From Bacteroidales bacterium (lineage in GTDB: Bacteria; Bacteroidota; Bacteroidia; Bacteroidales; UBA932), in NCBI GenBank assembly GCA_017445015.1, contig JAFSVL010000091.1:1-50591 (forward strand): 50,591 nucleotides of DNA, given 5' to 3'. Position 1 is the stretch's first letter. Each line of letters opens with the position of its first letter. A model generated the notes under the pieces. It was given only the letters and a program-made list of their open reading frames with translations. It was not told the DNA's origin and ran no database searches. Shown one piece after another: positions 36,337 to 45,403 of this stretch. The translations under genes were made by a program, and so were the position numbers.

Positions 36337-38403
36337 TTATAATGCGGTATCCACTTTCACGCCGTTCACCTTGACCACGTCCCCCTCGAAGAGAATCTTG
36401 GGAACGGCGCTGCCCGGTGCCCGGGGACAAAGGACGGAAATCACCGTCAATTCCTGCGCGTCACAACTCCATTGGAGCCCCTTCGCACTGCCCGGCTTGC
36501 CCTGTTTGGGACCGTCAGGGTCGTAATCACGCCCGTCCAGTCCGTGGATATAGGCATCACGGTATTCAAAACTGCACGGAGTGGAGGCATTCACGGCGAT
36601 ATAGAGTTCCGCCTTCGGGCGGAAAATATTGATTAAATCTCCGTTCTTCTCGATTTTTGTCTTGAAATCATGGTTGAAAATGAAGAAACGGTGGTCAAAA
36701 TGATGCATGGCGCCGTCCTCAGGCACCAGCACATCCTTGATGATATAAAACCGTCCCTTGGGGACATAGCGGACGGTGCGCGTCGCCTGCTTCATCGGCG
36801 TGACATAGGCGTCCTTCGCCTCGTTGCTCAGGAGATAGCAGCCGTCCTTGAGTCTCTCGTTGCGGATGAGTTTCGCGTCCGGATAGCCAAAGCAACCGGA
36901 TTCCTTGAGGAAGGCGGAGGGATAGAACTGGTCCTTGCCGTCCACCTGGACTACGTTTGCCCGCCAGGTCCGCAGGTCGTGCTCGAAACGGATGGGACTG
37001 CGGTATGATGCCGACGCAGCGTTGCAGATCAAGTATTCGCCAAAAGCCCCCAGCTGGACGGAATTGATTTCCGGACGGCTGTGGATATAGACCTGTTGTT
37101 CGCGGTTGCCGTTCATCGCCTTGAAGGCCAGTACGGCATCCTCGTCCCCCCAGCCGCTGCGCAGATAACAGTCTCCGCACTGGAAGGCGGTCATCAGGGG
37201 AATCTTCGCCTCATCGGGCGGCAGAGCCTTCACCGGGCGGCCCGGGAACTTCTGCTGCAGGAGAAAGATGTATTGGGTGGTCGCCTGATTCCAGGTCTCG
37301 TGCACCCAGGCGGAGAGGGGATCCCGGCAGACGATCCTGGCAAGCTGGACCGGTTCGTCCGTCACACCCCACATCTTCGGAGCACTGGGGTTATCTCCGA
37401 AGGTCAGCCGGAAATTCCCGGGACGACCCTTGGCATCCTTGCCCAGGAGAAGTCCCGACACGCGCCAGCGCTGCGATTTTGCCAGGCCGGACCCAGCCAA
37501 AAGCTCGGTAATCTGCTCCGCGCTCATCACGGAACATCCCTTGAGAATAACGGCGACCGGGTAATTGAAATATCCATATCCCTCGTAATTGGAACCGTCG
37601 GGCAGGATGGCGTTTTCGACATAATACTTAAGGCCCGCAAAGGACTTTTCCCAGCCGGCGGAATCCTTGAAATACTGTGATGCATACAGGCCGCCTACCG
37701 CAATTACGGCCTGGAAGTTTCCGAAGAACGCCTGATTGGCTTCCAGCCAGTTGAGGGCCGGAATGTAGCCCTTCTCGTACCAGGCCGTCTCGATGGTGGA
37801 AATCTCCTCCGGGCTCATATTGCGCCGCACGGCGGTGATGGCCGTGCCCAGAGCCTGATTCAGGTACGAGGTCTCGATATAGCCCAGCGGCTTTTCCGGG
37901 ATGAGTTTGCGCAGTTCCGAGTGTACCCAGAAATCAATGGGCATGCCGGCCACCTTGGCGAGATGCCCCCGGATGAAATCGGAAATCAACTCGTTGCCGG
38001 TAAAGATATAGACCTTGGCCAGCGGCTTGAGCTGCTCCAGGGTATAGACATAGCGCCGGTTCGACAGTTTGCGCATATTCCAGGCCGATATGGCCCGGAT
38101 AGCCTTACCCTGCATCCCACGCCACTCCTTCTGCCCGTTGGGATCGTCCTTGAAAAACTTGTAGAGTTTATGCAGCGTCGCCTGGTCCGCCTCCGGGATG
38201 CCGTCGGGATAGAGGTCGATGTATTTATCTGTCAGGCGTACGTCCTCCTCCGTAATCTCCGTAGGCCTGTCCGGTCGCGGGATGGAAACATCGTTGTAGA
38301 TGGGATATCCGTTCGCCGCCTTCTCAGGGACCTTCTGGGCCCCGGCAGGCGTCAGCGTGGCAAAAAGCAGGGCCAGCAAGGCCGGAATTTTCAGGGATTT
38401 CAT
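36337..38403 (-). CDS. Heparinase II/III-like polysaccharide lyase
   Basis: A 688-residue secreted protein with the alpha-toroid plus beta-sandwich layout of heparinase II/III-type lyases. Key segments are GNFQAVIAVGG in the toroid, DGSNYEGYGYFNYP with candidate catalytic tyrosines around 276-281, and YLRSGWGDEDAV followed by YIHSRPEINS with His441. The last belongs to the heparinase II/III domain (compare PL12, PL15, PL17, PL21 and PL33). These enzymes cut uronic acid-containing chains by beta-elimination. The family number and substrate cannot be fixed from sequence. It follows the GH105-DUF4861 gene by 2 bases, so the lyase and the enzyme for its unsaturated product are probably made together. 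Confidence 0.75.
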   Translation of the reverse strand: MKSLKIPALLALLFATLTPAGAQKVPEKAANGYPIYNDVSIPRPDRPTEITEEDVRLTDKYIDLYPDGIPEADQATLHKLYKFFKDDPNGQKEWRGMQGKAIRAISAWNMRKLSNRRYVYTLEQLKPLAKVYIFTGNELISDFIRGHLAKVAGMPIDFWVHSELRKLIPEKPLGYIETSYLNQALGTAITAVRRNMSPEEISTIETAWYEKGYIPALNWLEANQAFFGNFQAVIAVGGLYASQYFKDSAGWEKSFAGLKYYVENAILPDGSNYEGYGYFNYPVAVILKGCSVMSAEQITELLAGSGLAKSQRWRVSGLLLGKDAKGRPGNFRLTFGDNPSAPKMWGVTDEPVQLARIVCRDPLSAWVHETWNQATTQYIFLLQQKFPGRPVKALPPDEAKIPLMTAFQCGDCYLRSGWGDEDAVLAFKAMNGNREQQVYIHSRPEINSVQLGAFGEYLICNAASASYRSPIRFEHDLRTWRANVVQVDGKDQFYPSAFLKESGCFGYPDAKLIRNERLKDGCYLLSNEAKDAYVTPMKQATRTVRYVPKGRFYIIKDVLVPEDGAMHHFDHRFFIFNHDFKTKIEKNGDLINIFRPKAELYIAVNASTPCSFEYRDAYIHGLDGRDYDPDGPKQGKPGSAKGLQWSCDAQELTVISVLCPRAPGSAVPKILFEGDVVKVNGVKVDTAL

Positions 38404-38405
38404 GG

Positions 38406-40328
38406 TTATCGGGCTAACTTGTCAAATGTGGCTTCATTGGTAATCCGGACCCAGCGTCGGTAGAAGGGGTCGAAGCGCGAGTCGCGGCTCCACGCGGCGC
38501 CGGCAAAGAACTGGGCCGAGCCGCCCGCAGGCAGATCCAGGAGGACCAGCTCATCGCTGCCGAAAGTGGCAAATCCCCTGAAGCAGGCCATTTCCGCCAC
38601 CAGCGAAGAGCCCACCTTCTCGCCGATGGATTCGACGGTCTCGATGAGGTTCAGGGAAGCGTGCGCTTCACTGCGGCGGATTTCAGGCGCGCCGAAGGCC
38701 GTAAGACCCGCAGCCAGCGTAACGCCCCTGCCGGACGCGGTCCGGGCGGTCACGCAGGCCCTGTAGTAGTAGGACCCCTGCTTCATACTGATGGTTTCCG
38801 TGAGGACAACGCTGTCCTGCGGCATTTCGATGGCGGGATACACCACGGTGAAGCGAAGGGAATCCGGCGTACAATAGTCGATGGCAAAGCGCTCGTAGGG
38901 TTCCGGCACCACCAGGCTGTCCGCCACCCAGAGGCCGATGCCGCCGATGCCGCGGTGTTTCCCCACGGCATAAAAATCGCAGCCCTCGCCCTCATCTTCG
39001 TGATAACTGCCGCCTGCGGCGTCCTTGGCATACCAGCGCCGCAGGATAGGATAATCCACCCGCTTGGCCCAGTAGTCCACGCCGCTGCTCACCTTATGCT
39101 TCACCTGCCGGGAATAGATGCGGTACGCCGCCCGGTCGTTCTCCCAGGCGATGTCCGCCTTGCGGTCCTCCGCGCAGAAAACGACGCACGCCGGGGTGAT
39201 TTCCTTCATCGCCGCGCCGAGTTCCGAGCGGACGCTCCGGATGCCCAGCCGCAGGGCCTGTCCGAGCGCCAGCAGCGCCGGTCCGAAGGCGTGCTGCTCG
39301 TTGCAGAAATACGCGTGGCTGGCGTACGCCGCCTTGCTCCCGTCCTTGTAGGCCAGGCAGCCGGAACAGGTATTCGCCACATTGCCCCGCGCGTCGATGT
39401 AACGCAGCAGCCCCGCGATGCCTTTCTCGAAAGGCTTCCGCCAGGCGGCGGGCAGCACGCCGGATTCTATGCCGGAACCCAGGCCATAGAGCAGCAGGGC
39501 CGATCCGGAAATTTCCGTGAAACTCTCAGGCCAAGTCATTTCCTGATGCCAGAGACCTTCTTCATCCTGATATTTCAGCACCGCCGCGAAATAGCGGCGC
39601 GCCAGGTCGCAGACCTTACCGTAGTAGCGGTTATCCCGGGGAAGGTCCCGCATCAGGGCTCCCAGGGCCATTGCGCCCCAGCCGTTGCCGCGGCTCCAGC
39701 AGTCGTCCGTAAGTTGTCCCGGAAGCATCCGGTTGATGCCGCGGGCCTGATGGGCCAGGCCGGAAGTGGTATCGGCAAGGTCGCTGAAAGTCTGGAGCGT
39801 CATCCAGGCGGCATAGTCGATCCAGTCCTGATTTTCCGCCACTATACCGGCGTACAGCAAATAGGGCGTTACGGCAAAAACAGGGTCCATAAAGACCCCG
39901 TTTTTCTCGATGGCCGCAGGCCAGGGCGGAAGCATGATTCCGTCCGCATTGCGCGGCTGGTGGGTAAACATACTGTCCGCCGCGGCCAGGGCCATGGTCC
40001 GGTACGCCTCAAATCCGTACCGGACCATCTCGGGGGCCGCAGTGCCTCCGACCTTATAACTTATGAACGATCCATATCCCTGCCATTCCCCGGATTGGAA
40101 GCGGTCCAGGACTGCACCGGTCCGTACAAGCCAGGGCTCGCCGCCCGTCGTTTTGTAGAGTTCCGCCAGGGCCTGGGTGTACACGGTGCCGGCGTAGTGC
40201 CGCGGGTCCGTGTAACTCAGCGCCCGGTCCGCCACGGCGGAAGCCGTCTGCTCCAGGTCAACCTTCGGCGCCCGGCCGCAGGCCACCAGCAGGCAGAGGA
40301 ATGACAGGGATAGTATCGTCCGTTTCAT
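38406..40328 (-). CDS. GH105 unsaturated uronyl hydrolase fused to DUF4861
   Basis: A 640-residue lipoprotein (CLLVACGRA). Residues about 30-350 are a GH88/GH105-type alpha-toroid with MDPVFAVTPYLLYAG (candidate catalytic Asp) and the hallmark WSRGNGWGAMALGAL. This clan hydrates the 4,5-double bond left by lyases and releases the unsaturated uronic acid. The C-terminal half (about 360-640) matches DUF4861: IAWENDRAAYRIYS, DYWAKRVDYPIL, SYHEDEGEG. GH105 and DUF4861 are often neighbours in PULs for pectin-type glycans; here they form one protein. Start and upstream stop overlap as TAATG. The final part could be a second enzyme or a binding domain; DUF4861 has no function that I can state with confidence. 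Confidence 0.85.
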   Translation of the reverse strand: MKRTILSLSFLCLLVACGRAPKVDLEQTASAVADRALSYTDPRHYAGTVYTQALAELYKTTGGEPWLVRTGAVLDRFQSGEWQGYGSFISYKVGGTAAPEMVRYGFEAYRTMALAAADSMFTHQPRNADGIMLPPWPAAIEKNGVFMDPVFAVTPYLLYAGIVAENQDWIDYAAWMTLQTFSDLADTTSGLAHQARGINRMLPGQLTDDCWSRGNGWGAMALGALMRDLPRDNRYYGKVCDLARRYFAAVLKYQDEEGLWHQEMTWPESFTEISGSALLLYGLGSGIESGVLPAAWRKPFEKGIAGLLRYIDARGNVANTCSGCLAYKDGSKAAYASHAYFCNEQHAFGPALLALGQALRLGIRSVRSELGAAMKEITPACVVFCAEDRKADIAWENDRAAYRIYSRQVKHKVSSGVDYWAKRVDYPILRRWYAKDAAGGSYHEDEGEGCDFYAVGKHRGIGGIGLWVADSLVVPEPYERFAIDYCTPDSLRFTVVYPAIEMPQDSVVLTETISMKQGSYYYRACVTARTASGRGVTLAAGLTAFGAPEIRRSEAHASLNLIETVESIGEKVGSSLVAEMACFRGFATFGSDELVLLDLPAGGSAQFFAGAAWSRDSRFDPFYRRWVRITNEATFDKLAR

Positions 40329-42190
40329 TATTCAAGAACTTTGGTATAGGTAAGGATGAACTGTCCGCACATTTCACCGGGACTGGTGAGATAGCGCTCG
40401 TCAGATGAAGCGGATACGCCGGTCAGGTCAATCTTCGTTTCGCCCGTCGTATCCTTTTTCCGCTTGACTTTTCCCAGTTGGGTATAAGGCGGATCCAATT
40501 CCGTGTCAGCCGTACCGTCCGTTACGATATAGGTGCGTTCTGAGCTGGAATAAGAATAAGTAATGTTCACTTCCTTGAGGACATAACCCGAAATCTTCGG
40601 CAGCTTGACCAGTGTCCTGGATTTTGCGCTCAGGGTCTTGCTCCACTGCGAAACCTGTCCGTTGAACACATACTCCGGTTTTCCATTAAGCCAGAAATCA
40701 AAGGCTGAGGTAACCGTGTCGTAAATCGAAGCGCTGCGCGCGGCGAGCGGATTCCCGTCACCATCCACAAATTGACTGGCATCGTTGCAGTTGATAACAA
40801 TCTCGGTGGGTTCCTCCGGTTCCGAACCTTCGGGCATATAGGTGAGGATAAACTTCGCACCCAGTTCGTGCGAGTACGCCAAATAACGATCGTCGGACGC
40901 AGGAGTAAAGGCAGGGTTGGTTAAATTCAACGTGACAGCGGCATCGCCGCGCTTCATCGTGCAAGAGGCAAAGGTGTTCGTTCCATCCGTCACGGTATAC
41001 GTACGGTTGGAAGTGGAATGAGAGTACGTAATTTGTACGCTGGCCAGCACATAACCGTCAATCGTCGGCAACTTAATCTTCGGATCACCATTCGAAGCAG
41101 AAACACCGCTTAAATTGCCCGACCAATTGGTGACCTGACCATAGAATTTGTAATCTTCATACCCTTCAAGCCAGAAATCAAATGGCTCTTGAACCGTATC
41201 CGCATAAATGGTGCTGGTACGGGCTGTGAGTCCGGTTGCAGGATCGCCATGACGGAACAGGGAAGCATCCGTGCAGTCAAGCACGATATTCCCCTTCACA
41301 AAGTCGAGGTCGTGGTCGATCGGGGCCTGGAACTCCCTGATTTTGGCACGGTTCAGCGTAATCGGCGCATCGATGGTGCGCGTTGCTGTCAGACCGCCCA
41401 GTTTCTCGATTTCCAGCGTCAGGCCGGCCGCGAGCGTCTGGGGCAGTACCGCGATGTAATAGGCCCCTTCAACGGGCGCATCGTTGTCATTGATGTCATC
41501 CAGGCTGAAGAAGGTCTTCGTTGCATTATGGCATGCGCTTGATCCGCTTACCGTGATGAGGATCTCCTTCTCGCCGTTGTCGCCGTCCACTTCCCAGGTG
41601 GGGTTGCCGTCGTTGTAACTGACCTTCACCCAGCCTGCAAGGGTTTCGTTGTTGTTGCCCCGCAGCTTGACGGAGGTAATGTCATTGTTTTCAAGCTGGA
41701 ACTTGATCAGCGAGAAGCAGTTCTTCATCTCGTCAATCACATAATCCCCGCCCTCTTTGCTCACCACGCCGATGGAAAGGGAACCGTCCCGCGCATAGGA
41801 CTTATTGTTATAAATCACCTGGTTGGAGGTAATGTTCGCCGTCACCTTCGTGCCATCAAACGCGGTCTGGTCCAACGTGGGCCGGTAGGAATGGATGGCT
41901 ACCAGCGGAACGCCGCCAGTCCACCCGCCCTCTTCCGTACAGGTGAAAGTAGCCTTGGCAACGTCGGACTGCGTGGTTTCGAACTTGAATCCCGCATTCT
42001 CGTTGTCAAAGACGCGGATCTTGTCCTGGCTGGACCAGCGCACCTCGGTACCGTTACGCAAAATCGTCTTGCTTTCCGTCCCAACGCGGATGGAAATCTT
42101 GTTCTCGGAAGGTACTGTTTCAACCTTGTTGCAGGAAGCAAAGGCGGCTGCTGCAGCGGCCAATGCAAAAATCTTATAGAACTTATTCAT
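40328..42190 (-). CDS. Fimbrillin-like lipoprotein with two tandem copies of the recurring domain
   Basis: A 620-residue lipoprotein (AFASCNKVE). Residues about 20-300 are fimbrillin-like (VRWSSQDKIRVFDNENAG, SLIKFQLENND). Two tandem copies of the recurring domain follow: IVLDCTDASLF to KFILTYMPEG (about 300-455), then IVINCNDASQF to QFILTYTKVLE (about 460-620). Both carry FDFWL, a W-S segment, KLP.I.GYVL and RTY.VTDGT. Conserved Trp and Tyr residues would fit a carbohydrate-binding beta-sandwich. A 53-residue gene lies 12 bases upstream. No enzymatic motif is seen. It is most likely a surface-exposed binding protein; a role in fimbria-like assembly cannot be excluded. Confidence 0.7.
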   Translation of the reverse strand: MNKFYKIFALAAAAAAFASCNKVETVPSENKISIRVGTESKTILRNGTEVRWSSQDKIRVFDNENAGFKFETTQSDVAKATFTCTEEGGWTGGVPLVAIHSYRPTLDQTAFDGTKVTANITSNQVIYNNKSYARDGSLSIGVVSKEGGDYVIDEMKNCFSLIKFQLENNDITSVKLRGNNNETLAGWVKVSYNDGNPTWEVDGDNGEKEILITVSGSSACHNATKTFFSLDDINDNDAPVEGAYYIAVLPQTLAAGLTLEIEKLGGLTATRTIDAPITLNRAKIREFQAPIDHDLDFVKGNIVLDCTDASLFRHGDPATGLTARTSTIYADTVQEPFDFWLEGYEDYKFYGQVTNWSGNLSGVSASNGDPKIKLPTIDGYVLASVQITYSHSTSNRTYTVTDGTNTFASCTMKRGDAAVTLNLTNPAFTPASDDRYLAYSHELGAKFILTYMPEGSEPEEPTEIVINCNDASQFVDGDGNPLAARSASIYDTVTSAFDFWLNGKPEYVFNGQVSQWSKTLSAKSRTLVKLPKISGYVLKEVNITYSYSSSERTYIVTDGTADTELDPPYTQLGKVKRKKDTTGETKIDLTGVSASSDERYLTSPGEMCGQFILTYTKVLE

Positions 42191-42202
42191 GATTCGCGTG
42201 TG

Positions 42203-42364
42203 TTAAAAGTTAATCCAATAATCATCTCCTTCCTCCAGCGAGAAATCTTCGTTGCCTGCACTGCTGGAATCGAAGGTGACGGATCCCGTGATCACCTTTT
42301 CAGCCACGAACCACCGCACTACGGCGTCCGGCTGTTCATAAAATGGTTTTTTAATCATACTCAT
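42203..42364 (-). CDS. Tiny acidic protein 3 (53 aa), upstream of fimbrillin-like lipoprotein
   Basis: A 53-residue frame between two fimbrillin-like lipoprotein genes, 15 bases after one and 12 before the next. It starts MSMIKKPFYEQP (or two codons later at 42358) and ends NEDFSLEEGDDYWINF. The NEDFS segment and acidic aromatic tail recur in the tiny protein at 43815-43967. Position, length and tail also resemble tiny proteins 1 and 2, but it has no cysteine. No signal peptide or known family is seen. Confidence 0.7.
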   Translation of the reverse strand: MSMIKKPFYEQPDAVVRWFVAEKVITGSVTFDSSSAGNEDFSLEEGDDYWINF

Positions 42365-42379
42365 GTATTTTGGTTAATT

Positions 42380-43804
42380 TTAGAATTTGCCATAAGTCAG
42401 TGTCAGGCGGGTCATCTGGAAATTTGTCGCGCCCACAAAGTAGAGATAATAGGCCGTATCATAACTCAGACTCCCCGAAGTAAAGGATGCGCTGGACGAG
42501 GCTGGAATGGAGATGTTACCGGAGACGGTCGTTCCGAGAGGAGAATCGACACGAAACGATTTACCTGCAGTATTGTCGATGGCCATCGTAACCGAGTGCA
42601 GCATACGGCCCTCCATGAGCGGAAGCTTAATCCATGTCCCGGCTCCAGCGCCGTTAAAGCGCAAATGGGGGGATGAATAACTATAGCAATTGTCATCGCC
42701 GGAAGGGTTCGCGATTTCAAACTCACAGGTTTGGGGCTCCCCTCCATCCACATAGGGGAAGGTATAAACCTCGCCCGATGTTCCGCTCTTGCATTGAAGG
42801 TCTTTCCCAACCACCGGCGTCGAAAACGGCCATCCGGCCGTAAAGTCCAGATCGAGCGTCAGGTCGTCAATCACCACGCCGTCATCCAGCGGATGATTCA
42901 GCAGATGCCGCCTGTTGCGGTTAAGATACAGCGCCGCGCCTCCTTCCATCCGGGTAATGGTCCTCTTGACTTTGACCGGGGGTTCGTCATTATTCTCCAA
43001 GGTCAGGATGATCCCGTTCGTAAAGGTCTGCGGAAAAACGGAAATGTAATACCAGGAAGCGGGGGAAAAGCAATTGTCCGAACCTGCTGCGGAGCCGGAT
43101 ACGGTGACACTGATGGCACTACACGCTGGCTTCAGCGGATCCGTACTCGCAGAACAGGTGGAATAGTATCCATCCGTGCCATCACGGTAATTGATATCCA
43201 TCCATCCGGCGATCTTCTCTCCATTCACACCTTCCAGGATAACGGTCTTGATATTGGGCGATTTGACCGTGAAGCCGAGCAGGGAGAACATATTCTGCAT
43301 GGTTTCTATCTGGTATCGCCCTTCCTCTTCCACAACCCTGCCTATCGAAACGGAAGCTTTCTTGGCATACGACAACTTGTTGAAAATAGGCTGGATTTCA
43401 GACAGGTATGCGGAATACTTTCCGCCACTGAAAGCACAATCATCGATATTGTTCGCGAACGAATGTACCGCCATCACGGGCTCCAATCCCTCCCACAAGC
43501 CCTGACAGCTGAAATTTGCCCGCTGGACATCGGACTGACGGGTGCCGAAGACCTTCCCGTAACCAGCGGCATCGAACACTTTGAGACTGTCAGTATTTAC
43601 CCAATGGACCCGATTGGGCGCGCGCAGGATGGTACGTGAGGCTTCATCGTTTTCATGATCTTCCACCCCGGCCGATATGACCAGCTCCCTCTCCGCGGGA
43701 AAATCAGGATCTTCCCCGGGTATCCGGGGCTCCTCTTTTACACAGGAAACGGCCAGCATCGCACCGCATAAAAGCACCGCTATAAAATGATTCTTTACGC
43801 TCAT
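42380..43804 (-). CDS. Fimbrillin-like lipoprotein with recurring C-terminal domain
   Basis: A 474-residue lipoprotein (AMLAVSCVKEE). Residues about 25-310 are fimbrillin-like (RVHWVNTDSLKVFDAAG, MFSLLGFTVKS) and similar in layout to the protein at 40328-42190. The last ~155 residues carry one copy of the recurring domain (IKLPLMEGRMLHSV, ending RLTLTYGKF). The frame runs upstream to 43927, but the ATG at 43804 begins the signal peptide and avoids overlapping the tiny gene 10 bases upstream. It is probably a surface binding protein. No enzyme motif is seen. Confidence 0.7.
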   Translation of the reverse strand: MSVKNHFIAVLLCGAMLAVSCVKEEPRIPGEDPDFPAERELVISAGVEDHENDEASRTILRAPNRVHWVNTDSLKVFDAAGYGKVFGTRQSDVQRANFSCQGLWEGLEPVMAVHSFANNIDDCAFSGGKYSAYLSEIQPIFNKLSYAKKASVSIGRVVEEEGRYQIETMQNMFSLLGFTVKSPNIKTVILEGVNGEKIAGWMDINYRDGTDGYYSTCSASTDPLKPACSAISVTVSGSAAGSDNCFSPASWYYISVFPQTFTNGIILTLENNDEPPVKVKRTITRMEGGAALYLNRNRRHLLNHPLDDGVVIDDLTLDLDFTAGWPFSTPVVGKDLQCKSGTSGEVYTFPYVDGGEPQTCEFEIANPSGDDNCYSYSSPHLRFNGAGAGTWIKLPLMEGRMLHSVTMAIDNTAGKSFRVDSPLGTTVSGNISIPASSSASFTSGSLSYDTAYYLYFVGATNFQMTRLTLTYGKF

Positions 43805-43814
43805 AGTTCCGGAA

Positions 43815-43967
43815 TTAAAGGTACACGATGTCGTCACCGAGATCAATGTATGCCCCCTGCGAGAAATCTTCATTCTGGGCACCGTAGGACTCAACCAGCA
43901 GCGCACCGGAAGCATACAGGGAAACATAGTCCAACTTCGGGGAAATATACACGGATGTATTTTTCAT
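43815..43967 (-). CDS. Tiny acidic protein 4 (50 aa), upstream of fimbrillin-like lipoprotein
   Basis: A 50-residue protein starting MKNTSVYISPKLDYVSL and ending NEDFSQGAYIDLGDDIVYL. The ATG at 43967 lies 4 bases after the stop of the GH28-like gene; the open frame continues upstream only by overlapping that gene. It shares the MK..Y..P-type start with tiny proteins 1 and 2 and NEDFS with tiny protein 3. Like them, it sits directly before a fimbrillin-like lipoprotein gene, here by 10 bases. The middle stretch (SGALLVESYG) resembles short Bacteroidota proteins of unknown role found next to fimbrillin genes. Confidence 0.7.
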   Translation of the reverse strand: MKNTSVYISPKLDYVSLYASGALLVESYGAQNEDFSQGAYIDLGDDIVYL

Positions 43968-43971
43968 AATC

Positions 43972-45339
43972 TTATCGGGTTTCAGGATAGCGTTCATAAC
44001 CAGCTTCACCACCGGGGACAAAGCGGATGCCCCGGGTGAATTCCATTTTAAAATCGGCATCCTGCGGCCCCGTCAGCAGTTTCCCGGCCACCCGGCAGTT
44101 GACGAAGGTCACATCTTCCACGCTGCCGCCCCTGGGATGGCCGATGATCAGGAACGGACAGTCGGGGTTCTCCCAGCTGATATCCCTGAGCAGCACGCCC
44201 TTGATGGAGCCCATCTGGCCGTCGCCGTAACGCCGGGCTTCCGTGAGGATGATTTCCAGGTTTTTGTATTCGATGTCGGATTCGACACGGATATTCTCGA
44301 AGCAGATGTTCCGCACAGCGGAAGCACCGTCACAGACAATGCTGAAGGCGGAATGTCCGCCGGTACGGCCATTCCCGCGGGCACGTAGGATGTCGCAGTC
44401 CTGCACCAGAATGTTTTCCACCGCCCCGCCGTTCAGCTCGAATCCGAGCGTGACCCCGTCGGCGTGGTCCCAGCCGACCAGGAGGCAGCCACGGACAGTA
44501 ATATCACGGCTCGAAGGATCGTCAAAGCCGTCAAGGACCTTGGATTTGATGGAAATGCAGTCGTCGCGGGTACGGATAAAGCAGTCTTCGATGAGGAAAT
44601 CGCGGCAGGATACGGGATCGATGCCGTCAACCCCCCAGACAGCCGTATGGGAAAAGACCTTGACGTTACGGAAAACCGTATGTTCGGAACCGATGACGCG
44701 ATTGACCCAGTGACGGGTGTCCCGGATGAAAATGTCCTCGACGCGGAGGTTTTCGCAGCGTTCCACGCGAATGCGGCCGTCCACGCTTCCCGCGCCGAAG
44801 ATATGCACGTTCCGGGCGGAACCGACGAAATCAGCGACAAGGTGCGCGCCCGGAGCCAGGAAGACGGTCTGGTTATCATGCAAAGGCAGCTCTCCGAGAC
44901 GGTGTACGCCCGGGCCATAGTAATCCACAGACTTGTCCTTCGGGGAGGGGGCATTCCGGGAGGGAGCATCAGCAAACAGGGCCAGGAACGGCAGGTCGCC
45001 AATCTGCACATAGAATTTCCCCGGGCCGTCAAAGGAAAACCGGAGGACATTCCCTTCGGCACGGGCACGGATTCCGGCGCTTTTGGGCTGCACGCTCCAG
45101 GAAGTCACGGGGCCTTCCACGGAAATACTGACCTCCTGCAGACCTTCCGCCGCCCAGCGGGCAGCATGAATATCTTCCATCCCCCCGCTCCCAACGGCTT
45201 CTACCCATACCGGCTTCCCCGACACCGTGACAGCGTAGATTCCGCTGGTGCGCAGACCGGGAACGGCAGGATAAGGGAAGGTTTCTGCCTGAAGGAGGAG
45301 ACTGCCCAGAAGGGCCACGATACTGAGCGGAATTTTCAT
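43972..45339 (-). CDS. GH28-like secreted beta-helix glycosidase
   Basis: A 455-residue exported protein (MKIPLSIVALLGSLLLQA). A ~120-residue N-terminal beta-domain is followed by a right-handed beta-helix with the pattern of GH28-like enzymes: GVDGIDPVSCRDFLIEDC, then RTRDDCISIKSK. The paired Asp residues match the GH28 catalytic Asp cluster. The usual GHG and RIK motifs are not obvious; GWDHADGVTLG and GGHSAF occur instead, so specificity may differ from polygalacturonase (GH49- or GH110-like helices are alternatives). It is separated by 64 bases, the largest gap in the block, from the GH2 gene. Confidence 0.7.
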   Translation of the reverse strand: MKIPLSIVALLGSLLLQAETFPYPAVPGLRTSGIYAVTVSGKPVWVEAVGSGGMEDIHAARWAAEGLQEVSISVEGPVTSWSVQPKSAGIRARAEGNVLRFSFDGPGKFYVQIGDLPFLALFADAPSRNAPSPKDKSVDYYGPGVHRLGELPLHDNQTVFLAPGAHLVADFVGSARNVHIFGAGSVDGRIRVERCENLRVEDIFIRDTRHWVNRVIGSEHTVFRNVKVFSHTAVWGVDGIDPVSCRDFLIEDCFIRTRDDCISIKSKVLDGFDDPSSRDITVRGCLLVGWDHADGVTLGFELNGGAVENILVQDCDILRARGNGRTGGHSAFSIVCDGASAVRNICFENIRVESDIEYKNLEIILTEARRYGDGQMGSIKGVLLRDISWENPDCPFLIIGHPRGGSVEDVTFVNCRVAGKLLTGPQDADFKMEFTRGIRFVPGGEAGYERYPETR

Positions 45340-45403
45340 AGAAACAAAGGTATGCCTCCCCGCAAAGAATCATCAACCCAATCCGAGCAAATATTACCAC
45401 AAC

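Noticed and set aside
45345-45380. Promoter-like TACCTTTG (45352-45345, minus) with a TTG 21 bases upstream, before the GH28-like gene
   Set aside because: The -7 box fits the consensus, but transcription would start at or within a base or two of the ATG at 45339, and the -33 box is weak. It could be a leaderless promoter but is more likely chance.
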